Shown here: piece after piece, positions 9,287 to 17,231 of the stretch
Numbering within the stretch: position 1 is the stretch's first letter
How the letters are laid out: every line of letters starts with the position of its first letter
Assembly (NCBI GenBank): GCA_030407315.1
Contig: JALQPE010001269.1
Coordinates: forward strand, 1 to 18,620
Direction: 5' to 3'
DNA: 18,620 bases
DNA from: Asparagopsis taxiformis
Taxonomy: Eukaryota; Rhodophyta; Florideophyceae; Bonnemaisoniales; Bonnemaisoniaceae
Position numbers and translations under genes: made by a program
Notes under the pieces: generated by a model
Told to the model about the DNA's origin: nothing
The model's database searches: none
The model's input: the letters and a program-made list of their open reading frames with translations, nothing else

Positions 9287-9316
9287 TGTAAGAATAGTGA
9301 AAGAATTGTTGGCTAG
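9287..9316 (+). promoter_or_regulatory. Promoter-like motif TGTAA-N19-GGCTAG, copy 2
   Basis: TGTAA (9287-9291) and GGCTAG (9311-9316) repeat the spacing seen before the PEP-CTERM gene, and the flanks also agree (CA-ACC before TGTAA, then AAT). It lies 39 bases before the lipoprotein ATG. A perfect 12-base palindrome TAACGGCCGTTA (9319-9330) follows immediately and could be an operator overlapping the start of transcription. Confidence 0.4.
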
Positions 9317-9354
9317 TCTAACGGCCGTTAACAATTTGACTGAGGACTATCCCG

Positions 9355-9903
9355 ATGCTGAAAAGCAAAACCCTTATCGTTGCCGGTCTGAGCCTGGCGC
9401 TGGCTGCCTGTGGTGGCAATACCGTCAAGAAAGAGCAGCGGGTACAGGCTGACCTGAACAATGATGACTTCTACGAAGTACACCATGAAGGCCGCATCTA
9501 CCTGTTCGACGATTTTGCTACCTATCAGAGCTTTAACGAAGTGGGTGAAACTGCCTACCGTAAGGTTTACATCGGTGAAGGTCCAAAGGGCGAGACGCTG
9601 GTATTTGGCCTGACCAAGGAAGACAAGAAGAAAACCAGCGGTATCGCCAGTATCGATATGTTCAACGGCGAACTGGCTCCTGCCGAAGAGTTCTATGCAG
9701 AAATGCGTATAGAAGGTCGTATCTATGTACTGGACAGCCTGAAGGAACTGATCAGCCTGCGCCAGGTGGGAGAAGCTCCATACCGTTTTACCGAGATTGG
9801 CACCGGTCCCAAGGGCGAAACTGTTGTTTACGTGCTGCGTAAAGAAGTTAAGAAACAGAAACCGGTTGCCCTGCAGGCTGCGTTCAAGAAGCGCATGGCC
9901 TGA
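9355..9903 (+). CDS. Lipoprotein with tandem internal duplication
   Basis: An intact 182-aa lipoprotein of unknown function. The signal peptide ends in the lipobox LALAAC with C19 as the lipidation site. The mature part is two copies of a roughly 56-residue unit: residues about 38-93 and 112-167. Matching blocks are EGRIYLFDD / EGRIYVLDS, EVGETAYRKVYIGEGPKGET / QVGEAPYRFTEIGTGPKGET, and LTKEDKKK / LRKEVKKQ. The unit vaguely resembles YHS-like lipoprotein domains but lacks a clear metal cysteine, so I leave it unnamed. The tail is basic (KKQKP, KKRMA). Start ATG at 9355 follows GAGGA. It shares a promoter-like motif with the upstream PEP-CTERM gene yet is separated from it by a terminator, suggesting independent transcription under the same control. 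Confidence 0.88.
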   Translation: MLKSKTLIVAGLSLALAACGGNTVKKEQRVQADLNNDDFYEVHHEGRIYLFDDFATYQSFNEVGETAYRKVYIGEGPKGETLVFGLTKEDKKKTSGIASIDMFNGELAPAEEFYAEMRIEGRIYVLDSLKELISLRQVGEAPYRFTEIGTGPKGETVVYVLRKEVKKQKPVALQAAFKKRMA

Positions 9904-10255
9904 TGTAAAAAGTTTGGATGGTGAGTTACCCACTGACTGTCCGGCGAAGGTAGGGAAGACAGGAATCCGGAGACCGGGAAACAATATTTATAATCCCCCT
10001 CCAGGATTATCCGACCCCCTATGGATTAGCAGAAAATGCCCCTTAACCGGGGCATTTTTTTGCGTGCTACTAATCACTTTGCTATCCCAAAGCCGACTTT
10101 CTCCATCTTCCGTGCTGGAAGCCTTGTTCAGTTGATACATCTCATTTTCAATGCCTGTTAAGTCGGGTTTCATTGCCTTTAGCCGCTATAATTCAAACGT
10201 AAGTGTGCTGATCAAGGGCACGGGTTAATTCATTAGGATTGCATCAGGAGTCAAG
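9904..10255. other. 352-base gap: structured 3' region, no convincing gene
   Basis: The first part holds a 7-bp hairpin ATAATCC / GGATTAT (9990-9996 with 10004-10010) and an intrinsic terminator at 10033-10061, about 130 bases past the lipoprotein stop; the long structured tail might be an untranslated region or a 3'-derived small RNA. The second part has a TATAAT box at 10187-10192 with a weak -35 region, about 64 bases before the zinc-ribbon gene. A 61-codon minus-strand frame (9988-10173) runs through the terminator hairpin and is doubtful. Confidence 0.5.
10033..10061 (+). terminator. Strong intrinsic terminator after the lipoprotein gene
   Basis: A perfect 10-bp stem AAAATGCCCC / GGGGCATTTT closes a six-base loop (TTAACC) and runs into seven T residues (10055-10061). 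The complementary strand has an A-run before the stem and TTTT after it, so it could also act, more weakly, on leftward transcripts. Confidence 0.9.
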
Positions 10256-10456
10256 GTGGGTCAGGTTAACTGCTTATATTGTGGAAATGAGATGTCTGAC
10301 GAGGCTGAACAGTGCCCTCATTGCGGTAAAAATTCTCATTTCAAAAAGAAGAGTGGCAGGACGGTAATGTCGCAAAAGCATTTTTATCTGATGTTTGCGA
10401 TTGTTGCGTTGATCTGCGTGGTGGCAATTTTCTGGGCCCCCAGGGATATCGCTTAA
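10256..10456 (+). CDS. Small zinc-ribbon membrane protein
   Basis: A 66-aa protein with an N-terminal zinc ribbon formed by two CxxC knuckles, CLYCG at residues 6-10 and CPHCG at 20-24, followed by a basic linker (HFKKKSGR) and one C-terminal membrane helix (about 43-60, LMFAIVALICVVAIF). The zinc ribbon is expected on the cytoplasmic side. Its function is unknown; such ribbons often mediate protein contact. The start is GTG at 10256, chosen because AGGAG ends five bases before it and no ATG lies between that site and the first CxxC. The frame is intact. A DUF1289 gene follows 74 bases later. Confidence 0.75.
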   Translation: MGQVNCLYCGNEMSDEAEQCPHCGKNSHFKKKSGRTVMSQKHFYLMFAIVALICVVAIFWAPRDIA

Positions 10457-10530
10457 ACCCGTTGTAGTACTGGCTCCCCTGGCAACATTGAGACTATAGT
10501 AATCTCTAAGTCCGGAAGAGGAGCAAGCTT

Positions 10531-10775
10531 ATGGATACAGCCGCGCAGACGCATGTGGCTAATCCCTGTGTACGGCACTGTTGTTTGAATGAGCGGGATA
10601 TCTGTCTGGGATGTTTTCGTTCCCTGTCTGAAATAACGGCTGGAGTCAACTGACCTCTGTGCAAAAGCTTAGAGTTCTTGATCTTAGTCGCCATAGAAGA
10701 CAGCTCCATGCAGAAAACCACCCCGGTAGCCTGGGTATTTATCTGTTTAAGAGTGATGATGATCTTTCCGGTTAA
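10531..10775 (+). CDS. DUF1289 family protein, one frameshift
   Basis: A small Cys-rich protein of the DUF1289 family, about 81 aa after correction. The diagnostic N-terminal block is NPCVRHCCLNERDICLGCFR followed by SLSEIT, then GWSQLTSVQKLRVLD in the shifted frame. The four or five cysteines suggest metal or iron-sulfur binding, but the family has no proven function. ATG at 10531 follows GAGGAG. One G is missing from GG at 10638-10639 (ACG-GGC-TGG expected), which in the raw sequence would end the protein after 40 residues at a TGA. The restored C-terminus ends at TAA 10773-10775 and is longer than usual for the family, with an acidic tail (SDDDLSG). Confidence 0.8.
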
Positions 10776-10913
10776 GCCCTTGGACTCTAGAGGATTTGAA
10801 GATTATTGAACATCTGTACTAAAATTAACCATTAAGTCTTCATGGTAAACCGCACAATGACTGTGCCCGGATTTACCTGCTTTATGAAAGAATCGATGCC
10901 AGGGAGAGGCAAC

Positions 10914-11653
10914 ATGAACAAGGAAAAGATTCGCGTCGCATTCGTCGATGACAATACGCTGGCCCGTCAAGCCCTTTCCAACCGTCTTAATATCTACACC
11001 TCCATTGAATTAGTGGGCGAAGCCGAGAATGGTCTCTCCGCCTTCAATCTGGCCCACGAACTGGAACCTGACGTGTTTCTGGTGGATGTGAATATGCCGG
11101 GTATGAACGGATTGGAGCTGTGCCGGAGGATTTCCGTCGAACTACCGCAGGTGGCGGTTGTGGTTTTAACGGTTAAAGAGATGTTGGAACCCAAAGAGGT
11201 TTTGATGCCGGTGCCCGCGGATTCTTGCTGAAATACGATCTGATCTCCGAACTGGAACCGGCATTGCTGGCTGTATCCAGAGGTGAACAGTACCTTTCCA
11301 AGCGTTTGGAAAATGAGCAACAGAAAAAGCCGAAGAAGTTTTGTAATATCGCCGATGCTATCGACGCCATGAATCTGGAAGACCGAAAATTCCTGAAACA
11401 GATGATGCGCGGTAAAAGCGTACGGGAAAGTTCGGCTGCTCTCGGTATCAGCGCCGCCCGTGGCGCTATTTTGCGGCAGCGTATCATGGACTCCCTGGGC
11501 GTCCAGTCGATGGGAGCATTGGTACGGATGGGGGTCGAGCAGCGCAACGGCATCAGCCATCGGCTTCCCCATACCTCGTCGAATAAAACTACCGGCCGGC
11601 TGATCCGGTCTGCAATTGCGGGGACCGGACAGCGTCAGACTGTCTCCAGATAA
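10914..11653 (+). CDS. NarL/LuxR-type response regulator, frameshifted
   Basis: A two-domain response regulator. The receiver domain has the acidic pair D12/D13 (FVDDN), phospho-acceptor D58 (LVDVNMPGMNG), T86 and K107 (GFLLKYD). A LuxR-like HTH follows at about 154-208 (LEDRKFLKQMMRGKSVRESS, then AALGIS). It should bind DNA when phosphorylated; no sensor kinase is nearby. ATG at 10914 has AGGGAGAGG upstream; the longer frame from 10842 has no ribosome site. One T is missing in 11200-11203, between EV and DAGARGF. The observed frame ends at 11653 (246 aa) and overlaps the convergent MFS gene by 65 bases. A second missing C in CCCC near 11566-11570 would instead end it at TAA 11584-11586, just clear of the MFS stop, with a more typical length (about 224 aa). 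Confidence 0.88.
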
Positions 11654-12778
11654 CGAGAGTGGCACACACCACCAGCGGCAGCATGGTCATGTTCAATGTT
11701 TGCCAGCCCAAGGCAGATTCCATCCAGCCCGAAGCCAATGCCGACAGGGTGACGGCACTGAATACAAAGAACTCGTTCATGGCCTGGCTTTTGGCTTTTT
11801 CGGAGGGTCTATAGCTTTCGGTGACCAGTTGGGTGGCTGCAATAAACATAAAATTCCAACCGATTCCCAGTAGAACCAGGGCTAGCAGAAAGTGACTGTA
11901 GCTATGACCACTGATATTGATCAGTAGGCAGGCAAGATTCAGTAAGGCTCCGCAGACAAGTACCCGGTAGACGCCGAAACGTTCGATCAAACGGCCGGTG
12001 ATAAATGAGGGGGCGAACATACCGATCACATGCCATTGGATAACAATGGCCGAGTCTTCAAAATGGAAACCGTGATGATCCATTGCCAGCGGGGTTGCTG
12101 TCATCACCAGGGCCATCACCGCATAACTCACCACAGCAGCGATCACGGCTACATAGAATCGGGGTTGTTGCAGGATCTCCGACAAACTGCGTGCCGGTGA
12201 ATCGTTGTGTCCTTTCTCCTCATCCCCGACGTTGATGCCTGCAATCAGCAGCAGTGAAATGACATACAGCCCCAGCAATCCCACAAAGGCACCAAGAAAC
12301 GGATCCTGGGATAACCAGTCTCGGCTGTAGATGGCCAGATTAGGTCCGATAACGGCGGCAATGATCCCGCCGGCCAGGGTCATTGAGATCGCGCGGTTTT
12401 GTAATCCGGGTGACAGACTTCAATTGCAGCAAAAACGATAGAGATTGCCAAATCCGATGCCCACACCCAGCAGACTGGTACCCAGACAAAAAACCAGAAG
12501 CTCTGGATAACTAACGCGTGAACACAAAAGGCTGCTCCTAAAATTCCCACCAGATTTCCCAGATAGAAGCCTTTCTTGCGCCCGATCTTTTCCATAATCA
12601 GGGAAGCGGGAATAGTGGCACACATCAGCCCCACAAACTGCAGTGCAACGGGCAGGGTTATCAGCTCCGGGGACGGCGATAATCGGGTTCCCACCAGGGC
12701 ATTGACGGATACCAACAGAACGTTGCCGCTGACCAGCAGCGCCTGGCACAGGGATAGCAGAATGACACTGGAATTCAT
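11589..12778 (-). CDS. Major facilitator superfamily transporter, three frameshifts
   Basis: A 12-helix MFS permease of about 396 aa after correction. Visible are alternating hydrophobic helices throughout, the loop 2-3 signature region MEKIGRKKGFYLGN after TM2, GTSLLGVGIGFGNLYRF, a cytoplasmic central loop with NVGDEEKGHNDSPARS, and ITGRLIERFGVYRVLV in the C-terminal half. The substrate is unknown. In gene orientation the frame breaks three times: one missing G (plus-strand C run 12481-12483), one extra T (plus-strand A run 12431-12435) and one missing C (near 12395-12396). Its ATG overlaps the stop of the upstream AraC-type regulator gene (ATGA at 12775-12778), so translational coupling is expected, and the regulator probably controls this transporter. 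Confidence 0.88.
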
Positions 12779-13764
12779 AACGTCCGGCCCCCTTGGCGCT
12801 GATCGGCAAATCGTAGACGATAATCGCTGGGGTTTAGCCCCGTCTGCGCTGCATCACCCGGCGCAAGTGTTCGGCACTGTTGAAACCACTGGTTTCGGCA
12901 ATCTGTTCCAGGGATAACCCGGTCCGTTCCAGCTGCTCCTGTGCCCGTGTCAGGCGGAACTCTTCAACGTAGCTGAGGGGCGTTTGTCCCAGTTGCTGTC
13001 GGAACAGGCGGGTTAGATGTCTGGGGCTTAGACAGGCGATATCCGCCAGGGAATCGATATCAAGATTCTGGCAGGGATTGTTTTCAATATGTTTCAGCGT
13101 CTTGCTCACTGCGTCTTTCAAGCGTGCCGGATCGGTTTGAAGGGCCAAATGGCTGCTGAATTGGGATTGACCACCAGGACGGTGCATAAAGACCACCAGA
13201 TCCTTGGCTACGGCGGCTGCTATTTGATGACCATGGTCCTCTGTTACCAGGGACAGGGCCAGATCGATGCCTGCGGTGACGCCTGCCGACGTATAGATTC
13301 CCCGGTCATTAAGATAAAGCGCATCGGCTTCCACCTGCACCTGTGGATAATCCAGTTGCAGTTGCTGTTGGTAACGCCAGTGGGTGACTGCTCGATGACC
13401 GTTTAGCAGACCGCATTGAGCTAATAAAAAGGCGCCGGTGCATACGGATCCCAAGCGGCGGCAATAGTTTGCCTGGCTTTTTTATCCATCGGGTGATCGA
13501 GCTGTTACCGAGTTGACGGTGAACTCCGGAACCTCCGGCGATCAACAGGGTATCGCATCTGTCTACTTCGGCCAGGGAGAAAGGGGCATTAATCCCGATC
13601 CCTGCATTGGTGGTGATACTGCCCTTGTGCTCGGCACAGATAGCGATATCGTAAATATCCTTTCCCAATTGGCTGTTAACGCTGGCGAATACCTGCAGGG
13701 GACCACAAACATCCAGCAACTGACAGTCTTTATAGGCAAACATACGAATTATTGACGACGGCAT
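12775..13764 (-). CDS. GlxA-family AraC transcriptional regulator, two frameshifts
   Basis: A 329-aa regulator with an N-terminal DJ-1/PfpI-like (GATase1) domain and a C-terminal AraC HTH pair, the GlxA architecture. The N-terminal domain shows CQLLDVCGPLQVFA, LLIAGGSGV and the nucleophile-elbow motif SVCTGAF (about C108). The DNA-binding part shows LADIACLSPRHLTRLFRQQL, GQTPLSYVEEFRLTRAQEQL and SGFNSAEHLRRV, ending NPSDYRLRFADQ. One extra A (plus-strand T run 13478-13483) separates the domain at SITRWIK, and one missing G (plus-strand 12838-12841) would truncate it before the final helix at a false TAA near 12834. After correction the stop is TGA at 12775-12777, overlapping the MFS start. 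The ligand is unknown; the DJ-1 domain in these regulators is generally a sensor, not an enzyme. Confidence 0.9.
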
Positions 13765-13813
13765 AACTGCACACCTTTGGAATCAGACAGGGTCAGTATG
13801 GGGTCAATCAGCC

Positions 13814-13867
13814 ATGTCTACAATGACATAAAACCGGCATATCAGGACATGTATAACGCATATGCGT
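13814..13867. promoter_or_regulatory. Candidate operator sites in the divergent intergenic region
   Basis: Between the leftward regulator gene and the rightward gene at 13948 lie an inverted repeat ATGTC-N6-GACAT (13814-13829), a second GACAT at 13846-13850 exactly 21 bases after the first (two helical turns), and a perfect 12-base palindrome ACGCATATGCGT (13856-13867). These are reasonable binding sites for the GlxA-type regulator or another factor; no consensus is available for comparison. Confidence 0.35.
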
Positions 13868-13947
13868 AATAGTTATGGGTCAACTACGGGTAATTGCTTA
13901 TATACTGATGATTAGAAGCAGAATTTTTCTTACATCAGGGATAATCG

Positions 13948-14226
13948 ATGAAAACTGCAGAGCATGATAGCGGTGTTATTCTCACTGTTATTAACAGACT
14001 CAATAACCGGCGCCTTCCACGGGTACTGGCTATGAAAAAACGGGTTGACGAAGGGGCTGTTCTTTCCAATTACGATATCGCTTTTCTGGAGCGTGTGTTT
14101 CAGGATGCCGGTCGGGTAAAACCTTATATAGATCGCAATCAGGACTATAAAGAGATCTATATGCGTCTGGTCAGCCTCTACCTTAATATTGTCAACAAGG
14201 CGCTGGAGAACGAAAACAGCGGTTAG
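13948..14226 (+). CDS. Small hypothetical protein
   Basis: An intact 92-aa soluble, mostly helical, charged protein. I do not recognise the family. Notable blocks are INRLNNRRLPRVLAMKKRVD, LSNYDIAFLERVFQDAG and KEIYMRLVSLYLNIVNKALE; no signal peptide, membrane helix or cysteines. ATG at 13948 follows AGGG at a suitable distance. The codon pattern and start context support a real gene. It lies upstream of the ABC exporter on the same strand, 70 bases apart, and divergent from the regulator gene, so it could be controlled from the shared intergenic region. No function is proposed. Confidence 0.7.
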   Translation: MKTAEHDSGVILTVINRLNNRRLPRVLAMKKRVDEGAVLSNYDIAFLERVFQDAGRVKPYIDRNQDYKEIYMRLVSLYLNIVNKALENENSG

Positions 14227-14228
14227 TC

Positions 14229-14244
14229 GATCGATCAATCGATC
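14229..14244. repeat. GATC-rich palindrome
   Basis: GATCGAT-CA-ATCGATC is a perfect 7-bp inverted repeat with a two-base centre and three GATC sites. It lies just after a stop codon and before the exporter. It lacks a T-tract, so it is not a standard terminator. Confidence 0.4.
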
Positions 14245-14296
14245 TGACAGGCGTTAGGGGTTATGCTTCATCTCTCCAAACCTGTAAGGGCTTATT

Positions 14297-16135
14297 TTGA
14301 TTACTCGTTATAAAGAAACTGCCCGGCTACTGAGCCATTTTGTCATTCCCTACAAACGGACCTTTATTGGTGCCGCTGTAGCGCTGGTGATTACCGCGTT
14401 GATTACCCTTTCTATTGGTCAGGGGGTACGAATCCTGATCGACGGCGGTTTTATGGAGGGGTCGGTTGAAGATCTGAATTTCGCCATCACGGCGATTGTC
14501 GTGCTGACCTTTCTGATGGCAATCGGGACCTTTGTACGCTTTTATCTGGTCTCCTGGCTGGGAGAGCGGGTCAGTGCCGATTTGCGTCGGGCCGTTTTCG
14601 ACCATCTGATCGGATTGAATCCCAGTTATTTCGAGACTAACCACAGTGGCGAAATAATGTCGCGCCTCACCACCGATACCAGCTTGCTACAGTCCATCGT
14701 CGGGTCTTCGCTTTCGATGGCGGTGCGCAGTGCGCTGACGCTGACCGGCGGCTTAATTATGTTGCTGTTCACCAGTATAAAGCTGACTTTGGTGGTCCTG
14801 GTGGTAGTCCCCGTGGTTTTGCTGCCGATTCTGTTTTTCGGGCGTCGGGTACGAAACCTGGCGCGCCAATCCCAAGAGACCGTAGCCGATGTCGGCAGCT
14901 ACGCCGGCGAAGCAATACAGCATATCAAAACCGTTCAAAGTTATACCCGTGAGACCTTCGAAAAGGAAGCCTTTGCGGAGGAGGTTGAAGCCGCCTTCAA
15001 AGTCGGCCGTCGCCGGGTACTGCAGCGGGCCTTTCTGATCGGATCGGTGATTTTTCTGGTGTTCAGTACCATTGCCGGCATGTTGTGGATCGGAGGCAAT
15101 GATGTACTGCAAGGGAATATGAGCGCCGGAGAACTGGGCGCCTTTGTCTTCTACGCCATTTTGGTTGCCGCGTCTGTGGCTACCATTTCCGAAGTCTATG
15201 GCGAACTTCAACGCGCTTTGGGCTCCACCGAACGATTGATGGAGCTGCTGCAGGTCAGAACCCCCATCACCTCTCCCCGTAAACCGGTCAAGGCAGAAAA
15301 ACTGAGAGCGAGTCTTAATTTGATTGATCTGGGGTTCGCTTACCCATCCCGACCCGGACAACCGGCAGTGAACTGTCTGAATATCGATGTCGAGCAGGGG
15401 CAGAGCATTGCTCTGGTGGTCCTTCGGGAGCCGGAAAATCCACAATCTTCGAATTGTTGTTGCGCTTCTATGATCCCCAGCAGGGTAAAATCCTGTTGGG
15501 CGGCAGTGATCTGCGTTCCATCGACCCCATCCAATTGCGTAAGCAGATAGCCCTGGTCCCTCAACAGCCGGCGCTGTTTTCCAGTGATGTCTGGCATAAC
15601 ATCCGCTACGGCAATCCCTATGCGTCCGACGAAGAGGTGATGGCAGCCGCCAAAGCGGCCCATGCCCACGATTTTATTATGCGTCTTCCCGACGGTTACA
15701 ACAGTGATCTGGGCGAAAAAGGTGTGCGTTTGTCAGGGGGCCAGAGACAACGCATCGCCATTGCCCGTGCAATACTCAAAGACCCCAAAATTTTGCTGTT
15801 GGACGAAGCCACCAGCGCCCTGGACTCGGAAAGTGAACGACATGTTCAGCAGGCGTTGGAAGAGTTGATGGCTGACCGAACCACGATCATTATCGCCCAC
15901 CGTCTGTCTACCATTCAGAACGTGGATCTTATTGTGGTATTGGATCATGGACGTATCGTCGCCAGCGGTAATCATCAGCAACTGATGGAGACTTCGGAGC
16001 TCTACAGACGTTTTGGCCAAACTGCAATTCGATGCGCCTGGCGAATGGATCGTGGCTGAACCGGAACCCAAAACTGCCAAGGCCTCACGTCACGACGACT
16101 GGGATGATGCCCTGGATATTTTTCAACAAGATTGA
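14297..16135 (+). CDS. MsbA-related ABC exporter (permease-ATPase fusion), two frameshifts
   Basis: A half-size ABC exporter of 612 aa, of the MsbA-related group (TIGR02204-like), probably acting as an inner-membrane homodimer; the substrate is unknown. The N-terminal six-helix domain runs to about residue 330 (SWLGERVSADLRRAVFDHLI is the typical first intracellular loop). The ATPase domain has Walker A GPSGAGKST (about 375-383), signature LSGGQRQR (about 478-485), Walker B ILLLDEATSALD and H-loop IIAHRLST. One G is missing at 15418-15419, right at Walker A, and one extra T in 16011-16014 hides the true acidic C-terminus (RHDDWDDALDIFQQD). The proposed start is TTG at 14297 with AAGGG six bases upstream; an ATG at 14263 is in another frame. 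The deaminase gene follows 11 bases later. Confidence 0.9.
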
Positions 16136-16146
16136 CGGGTTAATCA

Positions 16147-16717
16147 ATGAGCGGCCAACAGGAAAGTATTGATTCTCTGGCGCAATGCCTGCAGCAATTG
16201 ATATCCCGTTCTGAACACACCGCAATGGACAATGCGGCTCTCCGGTGCTGCAAGCTCGCTTTCAGGGCGTTGGAGCAGGGCAGTTATGGTGTAGGCGCAG
16301 TACTGTTGGATTCTAACCATCAAATCATTAGCGAAGGTTACAACCGGGTGTTTGCTGACGGCTATGACTCTTCTGCCCATGCAGAGATGGTGGCTATCGA
16401 TCGATTTGAACGCAGTTACCCCGACTACGGTGATCGTAGCGGTTTAAACCTTGCTGGTAAGCCTGGAACCCTGTCCCATGTGCCTGGTGCGTTCGATGCT
16501 GGCCGGTATCGGGCGTATTGTCTATCTGGTCGACGATGAAGATGGCGGTATGTGCGAACATATCCATAAACTGCCGCCGGCATGGCGTAATCTGGCCACC
16601 CTGCAAGAGCGGCAGGCTGCCAATGTCAGTGAAGAACTGAAGTCTTTAGCGGCGCGAATTGCCAGCCACGATATTCAGTGTATCAGGCGCAAGGTAATGA
16701 GGGTTATCCGGGACTAG
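16147..16717 (+). CDS. Nucleoside/cytidine deaminase-fold protein, one frameshift
   Basis: A zinc-dependent deaminase of the CMP/dCMP deaminase fold, 189 aa after correction. The catalytic motif HAE is at 78-80 (SSAHAEMVAIDRFE) and the second zinc motif PCPMC at 108-112 (SLEPCPMCLVRSMLAG). The overall form resembles guanine/cytosine deaminases and tRNA adenosine deaminase TadA, but the substrate cannot be assigned; its extra C-terminal helix region (LPPAWRNLATLQERQAANVS) is unlike classical TadA. One extra A in 16446-16448 separates the two zinc motifs; removal gives SGLTLLVSLEPCPMC. ATG at 16147 has only a weak ribosome site (ACGGG) and follows the exporter stop by 11 bases, suggesting coupling. 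Confidence 0.87.
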
Positions 16718-16735
16718 TGTTCGGAACCCGGATGC

Positions 16736-16788
16736 CGGCTAATGAAGACTGATAGCTATTTCCGGACCATTGGCTTTTCAGTTAGCCG
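16736..16788. terminator. Long-loop hairpin between convergent genes
   Basis: CGGCTAA (16736-16742) pairs with TTAGCCG (16782-16788), and with one bulged base the stem may extend through TGAA / TTCA. It sits between the convergent deaminase and two-TM protein genes, where a bidirectional terminator would be expected, but neither side has a clear T-run. Confidence 0.3.
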
Positions 16789-16814
16789 CAAAGGGATTGC
16801 TGTATCGCTCACGC

Positions 16815-17231
16815 TCAACCTTCCTCGGTAGTACGGGCTATTTTCTGATTACGCAATTCTTTGATTCTTTCAATCAAAGCATCTCCACTGTATTCAGGGC
16901 TCTGCTTTAACTGGTCGAGTTTGAGGTTTTGAAACTCGGTTTTGGTAAGGCGGTAGCCATTGCTCTTTTTCTTGAAACTTGTCTGATTGGCAACGGCTCC
17001 CAACCCGGTAGTTACTGCTGCCAGAAGCGGTGCTATCCATTTGGGCGTTTCCATTTCGGTTCCTGTAACAAACGTCGTCGCGGCACCTGCAACGATGGTG
17101 GCACTGGCAAGTAGGATATGAAGTATCAGATAGCGTATGGATGCGTTTTTTGACTGGGAGATTTCCTCGTTGATGGTTTTGGTAATGCCGTCTTCCATTG
17201 TCATATCCGTTGTTTGTTGGATGTCATCCAT
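16815..17231 (-). CDS. Two-TM protein resembling DUF4231/SLATT domain
   Basis: An intact 138-aa membrane protein. After an acidic N-terminal segment, TM1 lies at about 33-57 (YLILHILLASATIVAGAATT) and TM2 at about 63-81 (WIAPLLAAVTTGLGAVANQT), then a basic-to-helical segment KKKSNGYRLTKTEFQNLKLD and a C-terminal helical tail IERIKELRNQKIARTTEEG. Two adjacent helices followed by a YR-x-T segment and a cytoplasmic coiled helix match the layout of DUF4231/SLATT proteins, which in several nucleotide-dependent defence systems are predicted pore-forming effectors. This likeness is structural, from eye, and not a family proof. ATG at 17231 follows GAGGAGG eight bases upstream. It is the last gene of a leftward operon with a small protein and a lipoprotein. 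Confidence 0.75.
   Translation of the reverse strand: MDDIQQTTDMTMEDGITKTINEEISQSKNASIRYLILHILLASATIVAGAATTFVTGTEMETPKWIAPLLAAVTTGLGAVANQTSFKKKSNGYRLTKTEFQNLKLDQLKQSPEYSGDALIERIKELRNQKIARTTEEG

Noticed and set aside
9328..9984. 218-codon minus-strand ORF opposite the lipoprotein
   Set aside because: It is an antisense shadow: the plus frame has a lipobox, internal repeats and ribosome site, while this one has no start context or family features.
9988..10173. 61-codon minus-strand ORF starting MKPDLTGIENEMYQL
   Set aside because: Its start is protein-like, but its end runs through a strong terminator hairpin and the ribosome site is only two or three bases from the ATG. Possible only if an indel ends it earlier.
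10994..11665. 223-codon minus-strand ORF opposite the response regulator
   Set aside because: Shadow of the receiver and HTH coding region; no recognisable domain.
14753..15445. 230-codon minus-strand ORF opposite the ABC exporter
   Set aside because: Low-complexity Q/H/N-rich translation, typical of an antisense shadow of a transporter gene.
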